A stretch of 5,407 bases of DNA, taken from positions 170,271 through 175,677 of the forward strand of contig NZOA01000024.1 of the NCBI GenBank assembly GCA_002695115.1, in the 5' to 3' direction. This document shows positions 1 to 5,407 of this stretch, one piece after another. Below the pieces are notes generated by a model. That model saw only the letters and a program-made list of their open reading frames with translations. It had not been told where the DNA came from and made no database searches. Origin of the DNA: Planctomycetota bacterium (GTDB taxonomy: Bacteria > Planctomycetota > UBA8108). Numbering within the stretch: the first letter of the stretch is position 1; each line of letters starts with the position of its first letter. The position numbers and the translations under genes are program-made.

Positions 1-29
1 AGGTATTGGGGAGGTTTCTGACTGGCGCT

Positions 30-49
30 TGCCGGCCCGGGGGTCGGCA
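30..49 (+). other. Hairpin in the leader of the response regulator gene, possible terminator of an upstream gene
   Basis: TGCCGGCC (30-37) and GGTCGGCA (42-49) pair over 8 bp, with one G-U wobble and a 4-nt loop. A T-rich stretch (60-73) follows only after a further 10 nt, so this is not a textbook Rho-independent terminator. A reading frame entering from the left edge stops at TGA 19-21, which would suit a gene ending just before the hairpin, but only six codons are visible and nothing can be said about that gene. The hairpin could also belong to the 5' leader of the regulator mRNA. Confidence 0.3.
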
Positions 50-84
50 GCGGCGGCAGTTTGTTTTGGGTTTGAATTGTAGCT

Positions 85-1515
85 ATGGCTGAAAAAAGTA
101 ACGGGAATGTATTGCCCGGCGCTGGTCGTCTCGTTTTGGTATCCGATGACGAGCCGAGTCTCCGGGAGCTGCTCTCACATGTACTCGAGGAGGAAGGCTA
201 TAGCGTTGTGTCCGCCGCGAGCGGGCAGGAGGCGCTCGAGACCTTTCGGAAGTACTCCGATGAGATAGTCCTCATTATCCAGGACCTCAAGCTGCCCGAT
301 CTTGATGGGGCGAGGCTCCTGGCTCGCTATACGACTGAGGCTCCTGGTATTCCCGTCGTTGTCATCACGGCCTTCTCAACATCGAATAATGCCGTCGAGG
401 CCATGCGCCTGGGAGCCTACGACTACATCAAGAAACCCTTCGAGGTGGATGCTATCCGGCAGGTGGTCAACCGGGCCGTTGGAAAGCACGATGAGTCAAG
501 GGGCTCTGTGAAAAGCGCCGAGGAGGCGCCGCAGAGGAAGTACGATCTGATAGGCAACCATCACAGCATCCAGGAGGTCATGGACCTGGTGAACCGGGTC
601 GCGTCGACCGACAGCACGGTCCTCATCCAGGGTGAGAGCGGAACCGGGAAGGAGCTTGTCGCCAGGGCCCTGCATGACAGGTCCCAGAGACAGGACGAGC
701 CCTTCATCTCGGTCAACTGCAGCGCCTTTACGGAGACGCTCCTGGAGAGCGAGCTCTTCGGGCACAAGAAGGGCGCCTTCACCGGGTCGGTAGCCGATAC
801 AGATGGCTTCTTCATGGCGGCCGATGGCGGCACTCTCTTCCTTGACGAGGTCGCCGATATGAGCCTGACGACCCAGGTCAAGATTCTCCGGGTCATCGAG
901 GAGCGTATTGTCACGCCGGTCGGCAGCACCTGCGCCGAGCCGGTGAACGTCCGGATCGTGGCGGCGACCAATAAGAAGATTCGCGAGGAGATAGAAGACG
1001 GCAGCTTCCGCGAGGATCTCTACTATCGGCTGAACGTGATCCCCGTCGAGCTCCCCCCCCTGCGGGATCGCAAGGAAGATATCCCCCTGCTGGCTGGCTA
1101 TTTCATCAGGAAACATTCGGAGCGGATGGGCAAGGAGCTGACGGGAATCTCCGAGTCCGCTATAGAGAAGCTCCGGGGGTACGAATGGCCCGGCAACGTT
1201 CGCGAACTCGACAATATCATCCAGCGTCATGTCGCCCTCTGTAAGGGCAAGGAGATCGAGTCCGTTCAGCTGCGCGACCACGTCCCGGCGTCTCCGGCCG
1301 AGGGCTCGGCCGCGCCGCGGGGATTCGGCATACCCGAGCAGGGCATGGATCTCGAGGAGCACCTCGATGACGTCGAGACAGGCTTTCTGCGCGAGGCGCT
1401 GAGCGCTACCGGCGGGAACATGACCGAGGCCGCCAGGCTGCTGGGCATGAGCTACCGCTCGATGAGATACCGGGTGCAGAAGCTGCGCGTACGCGACACC
1501 GAGATCGTCGTCTGA
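85..1515 (+). CDS. Sigma-54-dependent response regulator, NtrC family (PilR-like)
   Basis: Two-component transcription activator: phosphorylation of the receiver should license an AAA+ ATPase that remodels sigma-54 RNA polymerase at -24/-12 promoters. The 476 residues fit the family length and all three domains are intact. The receiver (about 15-130) has acidic pocket D21-D22, phospho-acceptor D67, T95 and K117. The AAA+ domain (about 154-385) has Walker A GESGTGKE (183-190), a GAFTGA-type loop reading GAFTGS (230-235), Walker B LFLDE (251-255), sensor ATN (294-296), the FREDLYYRL segment with arginine-finger candidates R309 and R315, and WPGNVREL (368-375). A Fis-type helix-turn-helix lies at about 434-467; its end (YRSMRYRVQKL) resembles PilR-type proteins, which is weak evidence for a target. 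ATG 85 is the first ATG after an in-frame stop at 73-75, but no clear Shine-Dalgarno precedes it. No histidine kinase is in the window, so signal and regulon are unknown. Confidence 0.96.
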   Translation: MAEKSNGNVLPGAGRLVLVSDDEPSLRELLSHVLEEEGYSVVSAASGQEALETFRKYSDEIVLIIQDLKLPDLDGARLLARYTTEAPGIPVVVITAFSTSNNAVEAMRLGAYDYIKKPFEVDAIRQVVNRAVGKHDESRGSVKSAEEAPQRKYDLIGNHHSIQEVMDLVNRVASTDSTVLIQGESGTGKELVARALHDRSQRQDEPFISVNCSAFTETLLESELFGHKKGAFTGSVADTDGFFMAADGGTLFLDEVADMSLTTQVKILRVIEERIVTPVGSTCAEPVNVRIVAATNKKIREEIEDGSFREDLYYRLNVIPVELPPLRDRKEDIPLLAGYFIRKHSERMGKELTGISESAIEKLRGYEWPGNVRELDNIIQRHVALCKGKEIESVQLRDHVPASPAEGSAAPRGFGIPEQGMDLEEHLDDVETGFLREALSATGGNMTEAARLLGMSYRSMRYRVQKLRVRDTEIVV

Positions 1516-1522
1516 GGATCCT

Positions 1523-2092
1523 TCAGTCGCCGGCGCCCTCGATCTGCTTCTTGCCCTCCTCCATGTAGCCCTTGAGCTGTTCCCTATTGGACGCGGGGAT
1601 CAGGTCGATCAGGACCTTGCAGCTTTTTGAGAGGACGGGGACCAGGGCGCTCTCCTCGATAAGCCCATCGACCCTGCCGGGTTTTTCCGTGGCGTCCTCT
1701 GCCGGTTTTTTCCATTCATCGGCGACCAGGCAGACGCAGCCCAGGAGCAGGATGCCGCTGCCCACCGATATCACGGCACCGAGGGCGCGGTCGGAGAAAG
1801 ACATCTCGTCGGGCCGGCCGAGATCGAAGACCAGGGCGGCGATGATTGTCAAAGAGATGCTCATGGAAAGGAAGATGATCATGAAGGCCGATCCATCGGC
1901 CAGGGCGTCTGATTTTTGCCGGATGCCATCGAAGAGTGAAGCGGGGGAGAGCTTCAGGTGCAGCAGGGAGGCGATGACGAAGGACCCGGCGATCGTGGAG
2001 ATCTGCAGGACCTGTCGAAACCAGCCCCTCATGGCCCCGATGATGAGGAAAAAGAGCAGGATGCCGAGGATGATGCCGTCGAGTGGGTTCAA
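1523..2092 (-). CDS. cvpA: CvpA family inner-membrane protein
   Basis: A 189-residue membrane protein of the colicin V production (CvpA) family. The N-terminus MNPLDGIILG followed by RGWFRQV, and the later DRALGAV, are the family's usual signposts. Four hydrophobic segments are visible, at about 4-20, 29-47, 68-90 and 104-124, followed by a charged, probably cytoplasmic tail (125-189). CvpA proteins are known from colicin V export and are linked to envelope maintenance in enterobacteria; their molecular activity is not settled, so none is assigned here. The start is TTG at 2092-2090: no in-frame ATG lies between it and the upstream stop, and GAGGAA sits 6 nt before it. It lies 67 bp downstream of queG on the same strand and is probably cotranscribed. 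Its stop is 7 bp from that of the convergent response regulator, and no clear terminator separates them. Confidence 0.88.
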   Translation of the reverse strand: MNPLDGIILGILLFFLIIGAMRGWFRQVLQISTIAGSFVIASLLHLKLSPASLFDGIRQKSDALADGSAFMIIFLSMSISLTIIAALVFDLGRPDEMSFSDRALGAVISVGSGILLLGCVCLVADEWKKPAEDATEKPGRVDGLIEESALVPVLSKSCKVLIDLIPASNREQLKGYMEEGKKQIEGAGD

Positions 2093-2098
2093 GCGGAT

Positions 2099-2104
2099 TT
2101 CCTC
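2099..2104 (-). promoter_or_regulatory. Ribosome binding site of cvpA, fixing a TTG start
   Basis: On the minus strand GAGGAA is followed by ATCCGC and then TTG (2092-2090), a good Shine-Dalgarno at normal spacing. In the same frame an upstream TGA occurs about ten codons earlier with no ATG between, so the TTG is the best-supported start. Confidence 0.65.
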
Positions 2105-2146
2105 GCTATTGGCAGGGGTTCAGGTCGGTACGGTATTCGCAAACAC

Positions 2147-2161
2147 GACTCCCGGGGAGTC
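2147..2161 (-). other. Hairpin overlapping the queG stop codon
   Basis: GACTCC (2147-2152) and GGAGTC (2156-2161) form a perfect 6-bp inverted repeat with a 3-nt loop. It covers part of the queG stop codon (2162-2160). On the queG transcript it is followed by GTGTTTG, too poor in U for a confident intrinsic terminator. It may be a weak or partial terminator, or may protect the queG 3' end before cvpA. Confidence 0.3.
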
Positions 2162-3503
2162 ATTTATTCTCTCTCTTCCCCGCCTGTTTTTTGCGAGCCA
2201 GGTGATACAGGAAGGTCATTAAAAAAATATATAAGAAAACCCCCGGAATCCACACGCCATAATTGGTCTTATCCGTGATCCAGGTGAGCCAGAAAACCAG
2301 GAAGGCCAGGACCGACAGGATCGCCATAGCTGTGGGGATGGGGCCCTGGATTTTCGTGCGCTTGAATTCTTCGCGGATTTTCCCGCTTCGTTCGACCCTG
2401 TTTTTCTCCATCAGCCTGCGGCGGGCGCGTTCGAGCGTTCGCTTCAGAAGAGGGTCCTTTCTGATGGACTCCCGCCGGCCGAGCTGGTTCAGGTGCTCGA
2501 GGGCGTTTTGCGGTGAGGAGTTTCCCAACGCGATGATAACGTTACGCAGGAAGCCCCGGAAGCCGGCGCGCCTGATGGGGCTCTGCGGGAACCGCTCGGA
2601 GAAACTCTCCGGCGTCAGCTCGACCAGCTCCGAGAGCCTGGGGAAGATGTTTTCCTCGCGGGCGGCGAGTCCCGGCTCGTCGCGAACTCTCGGTTCGCTG
2701 TTCCAGGGACATACCTCCTGGCAGATGTCGCAGCCGAAGACCAGGTTCTCCATCTTTTCTTCCAGCTCCTCGATGATCTCGCCGCGCTCTTCGATCGTCA
2801 GGTAGCTGATGCAGCGGCGGGCGTCGAGAACGTAGGGATCGGGGAAGGCGGCGGTGGGACAGGCCTCGAGGCAGAGGGTGCAGCTGCCGCAATGATCCAG
2901 CGCCGGCGGATCGGGCTCTACCGCGTGGGTGGTGAGAATGACCCCGAGAAAGAAGTAGGAGCCGTTGTCGGTGTCGATGGAGCAGGTATTTTTTCCAATC
3001 CAGCCGATCCCGGCTTTCTGCGCCCAAGCCTTCTCCAGCACAGGGCCGGTATCGACGTAGTAGCGGTACTCTCCCGCGAAGCGTTCTCTCAGCAGGCGGC
3101 AGCAGCTCTTCAGCCGTTTTTCGATGATCCGGTGATAATCGGTGCCGCGGGCATAGGAGGATATTTCGGCCCGGTCACTCGCGGGATTCGCGATCCCGAC
3201 GGAGCCGCCGTCTCCGTAGTGCATCGCGGTCACGATGACGCCGCGGGCGCCCTCAAGCACTTTCTGTACATCCTGGCGGCGCTCGGTGTTTCGAGCGAGG
3301 TAGTCCATGTTTCCCGCGTAGCCCCGATCGAGCCACTCTCTGAAATGGTCGGCGCCTGGAGTGCTCCCGGCGTCGGCGAATCCAACCCTGTCGAAACCGT
3401 TTTCGAGAAGGAGTTTACGGAGATCCCCGGTCAACCCCGCAGGGTCCTGGGGGGTCTCTCCAGGCTCTTTTCTCTCCGGGCTTGTGTTCTCCGGATCCTT
3501 CAT
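2160..3503 (-). CDS. queG: Epoxyqueuosine reductase QueG with an added C-terminal membrane hairpin
   Basis: QueG reduces epoxyqueuosine to queuosine at the wobble position of GUN-anticodon tRNAs, using cobalamin and two [4Fe-4S] clusters. Residues about 25-350 match the family: YARGTDYHR (117-125), DTGPVLEKAWA (151-161) holding a conserved aspartate, GWIGKNT (167-173), first cluster motif C205-x2-C208-x2-C211-x3-C215-P, then C231 in DARRCISYLTIE, and C258-x2-C261-x3-C265-PWN. A short HEAT-like helical part follows (about 312-340). The protein has 447 residues, longer than the roughly 310-390 usual for QueG. The excess is partly an acidic, proline-rich N-terminal 23 residues, and mainly a C-terminal tail with two hydrophobic segments (about 388-410 and 416-436) and a basic end (RKKQAGKRENK). 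Known QueG enzymes are soluble, so membrane attachment is inferred. ATG 3503 has a weak GAGAG; TTG 3434 is an alternative start closer to the conserved N-terminus. It is probably cotranscribed with cvpA. Confidence 0.93.
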   Translation of the reverse strand: MKDPENTSPERKEPGETPQDPAGLTGDLRKLLLENGFDRVGFADAGSTPGADHFREWLDRGYAGNMDYLARNTERRQDVQKVLEGARGVIVTAMHYGDGGSVGIANPASDRAEISSYARGTDYHRIIEKRLKSCCRLLRERFAGEYRYYVDTGPVLEKAWAQKAGIGWIGKNTCSIDTDNGSYFFLGVILTTHAVEPDPPALDHCGSCTLCLEACPTAAFPDPYVLDARRCISYLTIEERGEIIEELEEKMENLVFGCDICQEVCPWNSEPRVRDEPGLAAREENIFPRLSELVELTPESFSERFPQSPIRRAGFRGFLRNVIIALGNSSPQNALEHLNQLGRRESIRKDPLLKRTLERARRRLMEKNRVERSGKIREEFKRTKIQGPIPTAMAILSVLAFLVFWLTWITDKTNYGVWIPGVFLYIFLMTFLYHLARKKQAGKRENK

Positions 3504-3532
3504 TTACACTCTCGGACTTGCCATTTTCAGTT

Positions 3533-3547
3533 TTGAGCCTCGCTCAA
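3533..3547. repeat. Inverted repeat TTGAGC-N3-GCTCAA upstream of queG
   Basis: A perfect 6-bp inverted repeat around CTC, whose near edge is 29 bp from the queG start codon. A third half-site, TGAGC at 3555-3559, repeats the first TGAGC (3534-3538) at a 21-bp step, about two helical turns. This could be an operator or a small leader hairpin of queG; no known regulator site is recognised. Confidence 0.4.
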
Positions 3548-3560
3548 GGTATGGTGAGCA

Positions 3561-3586
3561 CCCTCCGTCGACTAGGCTGTGGAGGG
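3561..3586. repeat. Inverted repeat CCCTCC-N14-GGAGGG in the queG-aldolase spacer
   Basis: Perfect 6-bp arms (3561-3566 and 3581-3586), extendable by two wobble pairs if transcribed on the plus strand. It lies in the middle of the 194-bp divergent spacer that must carry the promoters of both flanking genes. It could be a protein-binding site or a leader hairpin; chance is also possible in GC-rich DNA. Confidence 0.35.
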
Positions 3587-3611
3587 CTGGTGTTTCAGGA
3601 GGTCGGCGCGT

Positions 3612-3627
3612 ACGCCCTTGAAGGCGT
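3612..3627 (+). other. Small hairpin ahead of the aldolase gene
   Basis: ACGCC (3612-3616) and GGCGT (3623-3627) form a 5-bp stem with a 6-nt loop, 70 bp before the aldolase start. There is no T-tract, so it is not a terminator. It may be part of the mRNA leader. Support is weak. Confidence 0.2.
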
Positions 3628-3697
3628 CAGAGGAAACCTTCCGGGATACCGCAAAGATTTCATAAACCTGAATAACTTATAGAGGAACGACAAACAG

Positions 3698-4729
3698 ATG
3701 CCTATCGCAACTCCCCAGCAGTACCGGGAAATGCTCGATGCCGCGCAGGCCGGTGACTACGCCTATCCCGCCATCAACGTAAGCAGCATGGTGACGGCGA
3801 ACGCCGCGCTGAATGGCTTCGCCGAGAAAAAATCCGATGGAATGATCCAGGTCTCGACCGGTGGTGGCGCCTTCGCTTCCGGCCTCGGGGTGAATGACCT
3901 GGTCCTCGGGGCGATCTCCATCGCCGAGCACATCCATCGCATGGCCGAGAGATACGATGTTCTTGTCGCCCTCCACACCGACCATTGTCCTCCCGACAAG
4001 GTAGACAGCTTCATGGTCCCTCTCATCGAGGTGTCCGAGGGGCGTGTGGCCGAGGGCAAGCTACCGCTGTACTCGAGCCATATGCTCGATGCGTCGAACC
4101 TTCCGCTCGATGAAAACCTCGACCTGTCGGTTCCGCTCTACGAACGCATGGCGAAGATCGGCCAGATGATCGAGATCGAGGCGGGGATCGTCGGTGGGGA
4201 AGAGGATGGGTCCGCCGGCACCGCGGATACTCCCGCTGAAAAACTCTACACCACCCCCGAGGACATGGTGGAGGTCTTCCGGCGCATGAAGGAGGTCGAT
4301 GGAACCTATATGTTCGCCGCGACCTTCGGCAACGTCCACGGGGCCTACAAGCCCGGCGCCGTCAAGCTGCGCCCTGAGATCCTCAAGCAGGGGCAGGATG
4401 CCATCAAGGCGGAGTTCGGCGACGACGCGCTCTTCCACCTCGTCTTCCATGGCGGCTCAGGCAGCGTGAAGGCCCAGATCAAGGAGACCCTCGAGTACGG
4501 TGTCATCAAGATGAACGTCGACACTGACACCCAGTACGCCTTTACCCGTCCGATTGCCGCCCATATGATGACCAACTACGATGAGGTGCTCAAGGTTGAC
4601 GGCGAGGTCGGCAATAAGAAGAAGTACGACCCTCGCAGCTACCTCAAGGCGGCTGAAGAGGCCATGTCACAGCGCGTCATGGAGGCCATCGACGATCTCG
4701 ACTCGGGCGGGAAGACCCTGCTGGGCTGA
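3698..4729 (+). CDS. fba: Class II fructose-bisphosphate aldolase (zinc-dependent)
   Basis: Cytoplasmic enzyme that reversibly splits fructose 1,6-bisphosphate into dihydroxyacetone phosphate and glyceraldehyde 3-phosphate, in glycolysis and gluconeogenesis. The 343 residues are full length for class IIA enzymes, and the start MPIATP and overall pattern resemble the actinobacterial type. Visible active-site elements are HTDHCP (93-98) with catalytic D95 and zinc ligand H96, GGEED (166-170), zinc ligand H214 in FGNVHG, zinc ligand H251 in FHGGSGS (250-256), and the phosphate/substrate-binding NVDTDTQYAFTRP (273-285). DPRSYLK lies near the end (311-317). No key residue is missing. ATG 3698 is preceded by AGAGGA (3681-3686), a reasonable though slightly distant ribosome site. 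The gene is divergent from queG and convergent with the ypdA-like gene, so it is probably transcribed alone from the 3504-3697 spacer. Confidence 0.97.
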   Translation: MPIATPQQYREMLDAAQAGDYAYPAINVSSMVTANAALNGFAEKKSDGMIQVSTGGGAFASGLGVNDLVLGAISIAEHIHRMAERYDVLVALHTDHCPPDKVDSFMVPLIEVSEGRVAEGKLPLYSSHMLDASNLPLDENLDLSVPLYERMAKIGQMIEIEAGIVGGEEDGSAGTADTPAEKLYTTPEDMVEVFRRMKEVDGTYMFAATFGNVHGAYKPGAVKLRPEILKQGQDAIKAEFGDDALFHLVFHGGSGSVKAQIKETLEYGVIKMNVDTDTQYAFTRPIAAHMMTNYDEVLKVDGEVGNKKKYDPRSYLKAAEEAMSQRVMEAIDDLDSGGKTLLG

Positions 4730-4731
4730 GT

Positions 4732-4745
4732 CTCCGCTCCCGGAG
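4732..4745. terminator. Weak hairpin between the convergent aldolase and ypdA-like genes
   Basis: CTCCG (4732-4736) and CGGAG (4741-4745) form a 5-bp stem with a 4-nt loop in the 27-bp gap between two convergent stop codons. That is the expected place for a bidirectional terminator, but neither side has a proper T-tract. It is a candidate only. Confidence 0.2.
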
Positions 4746-4756
4746 GTCCGGTTTCC

Positions 4757-5407
4757 TTATCCAAGCTCGCGCTCGAGGTTGGCGAATATCTTCTCGCAGT
4801 CGAAGCGGCCGTTCTCGATAAACACGTTGCCTGTCTCGTAGCCGGCGCTGACGCTGCCGGCGAGGTAGAGACCCGGCACGTCCACTGACTCGAGAGTCTC
4901 CGGGCCCAGGGCGGGCTTCAGGGTCTCGGGGTCGGGCCGCAGACCGCAGCTCTCCATGAGCGCCGAGTCAGGGTGGTAGCCCGTCAGCAGGAACACCTGG
5001 TCGTATTCTTCTTCCAGAGGCGCTTCCCGGCCATCGGTCTCCAGGGTGACCTTCCTGTCTTCGATCGTGGTTACCCTGGTGTTGAACAGGGCGCGGATTT
5101 CTCCGGCCTCGATCCGGTTCTCCACGTCGGGGCGCACCCAGTACTTGACTCCGTCTCCGAGCTCCGCGCCGCGATGGGCGATGGTGACCTCCGCGCCCTG
5201 GCGGAAGAGATCGAGCGCGGCCTCGCAGGCCGAGTTCTTGCCGCCGACCACCAGGACCCGCCGCCCCAGGAAGGGATGCGCCTCGGAGTAATAGTGGCTG
5301 ACGTGGGGGAGGTCCTCGCCGGGAATGCCCATGCGGTTGGGGTTGTCGTAATAGCCGGTGGCGAGGATGATCCGGCGGCAGGGGTAGCTCCCCGCGCCCT
5401 CCCGGTT
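4757..5407 (-). CDS. ypdA: YpdA-like FAD/NADPH thiol-disulfide reductase, partial (N-terminus outside window)
   Basis: The reading frame continues to the right edge, giving 216 residues, about two thirds of a protein of roughly 324. The Met at 5332 is internal: the frame upstream encodes IILATGYYDNPNR, a conserved family stretch. Next come GIPGEDLPHVSHYY (27-40), the nucleotide-binding VVGGKNSACEAA (53-64), HRG (78-80) at the likely NADPH phosphate site, a second dinucleotide-domain strand LLTGYHPD (140-147), GLYLAGS (179-185), and the C-terminal FIENGRF (196-202) typical of YpdA. YpdA (Bdr) of Firmicutes reduces oxidised bacillithiol with NADPH, recycling it for bacilliredoxins. It resembles thioredoxin reductase but lacks that enzyme's CxxC. 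The N-terminal FAD motif and the reported active-site cysteine are not visible here. The gene is convergent with the aldolase gene across a 27-bp gap, and its promoter is outside the window. Confidence 0.85.
   Translation of the reverse strand, partial: NREGAGSYPCRRIILATGYYDNPNRMGIPGEDLPHVSHYYSEAHPFLGRRVLVVGGKNSACEAALDLFRQGAEVTIAHRGAELGDGVKYWVRPDVENRIEAGEIRALFNTRVTTIEDRKVTLETDGREAPLEEEYDQVFLLTGYHPDSALMESCGLRPDPETLKPALGPETLESVDVPGLYLAGSVSAGYETGNVFIENGRFDCEKIFANLERELG

Noticed and set aside
23..32. TGGCGCTTGC, resembling a sigma-54 -24/-12 promoter ahead of the regulator
   Set aside because: Only 5 bp separate GG and GC, whereas a sigma-54 promoter needs 10; the two halves are too close to work.
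496..1362. Long minus-strand open frame (288 codons) opposite the response regulator
   Set aside because: It lies antisense to conserved AAA+ coding sequence, its translation shows no recognisable domain, and long antisense frames are expected in GC-rich genes.
2126..2135. Tandem CGGTA-CGGTA in the queG-cvpA gap
   Set aside because: Two copies of a 5-mer are within chance, with no further copy or symmetry nearby.
2892..3536. Plus-strand open frame (214 codons) opposite queG
   Set aside because: It is antisense to the conserved QueG core with its cluster cysteines, and its product is low-complexity with no domain.
3504..3697. Housekeeping -35/-10 promoters for queG and the aldolase gene
   Set aside because: Candidates such as TTGAAG (3618-3623) or the minus-strand TTGAGC lack a credible -10 at suitable spacing, so none is annotated, although promoters must be present.
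4581..4841. Plus-strand frame overlapping the aldolase 3' end and running into the ypdA-like gene
   Set aside because: It is a frame-shifted shadow of the aldolase gene; the product is rich in R and S and resembles no family.
4757..5332. ATG at 5332 as the start of the ypdA-like gene
   Set aside because: The frame stays open upstream to the window edge and encodes conserved family residues (ATGYYDNPNR), so the true start is outside.
1..5407. A new multi-gene defence, mobile or biosynthetic system
   Set aside because: All five genes belong to recognised families, and there are no transposases, repeat arrays, toxin-antitoxin pairs or unknown large proteins to support such a claim.

Overview
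The window is a compact, gene-dense, GC-rich stretch of bacterial chromosome holding five protein-coding genes: four complete, and one running off the right edge. No RNA gene, insertion sequence, CRISPR array or prophage gene could be supported. The genes are housekeeping and regulatory. The sigma-54 activator, the QueG-type iron-sulfur enzyme and the YpdA-type reductase together point to a free-living bacterium that uses sigma-54 and probably makes a bacillithiol-like thiol. The sequence alone does not settle the phylum; an under-sampled GC-rich lineage is a reasonable guess and no more.

Layout, left to right. Positions 1-84 are a leader with one hairpin. Positions 85-1515 (+) encode an NtrC/PilR-type response regulator with receiver, AAA+ and Fis-type HTH domains. 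Its stop lies 7 bp from the stop of a convergent minus-strand pair. That pair, read right to left, is an epoxyqueuosine reductase (queG, 3503-2160) followed after 67 bp by a CvpA-family membrane protein (2092-1523, TTG start), probably one transcript. A 194-bp divergent spacer (3504-3697) with several inverted repeats separates queG from a class II fructose-bisphosphate aldolase (3698-4729, +). After a 27-bp gap comes the convergent 3' two thirds of a YpdA-like FAD/NADPH reductase (4757 to beyond 5407, -).

The genes do not form one obvious pathway. QueG makes the last step of queuosine for tRNA, the aldolase serves glycolysis and gluconeogenesis, YpdA belongs to thiol redox balance, and the regulator has no kinase or target operon inside the window. 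The oddest feature is the QueG protein: an enzyme family normally regarded as soluble here ends in two hydrophobic, probably membrane-spanning helices with a basic tail. Second are a serine in the last position of the regulator's GAFTGA sigma-54 contact loop, and a cluster of phased TGAGC half-sites in the queG-aldolase spacer. I did not find a convincing new multi-gene system.
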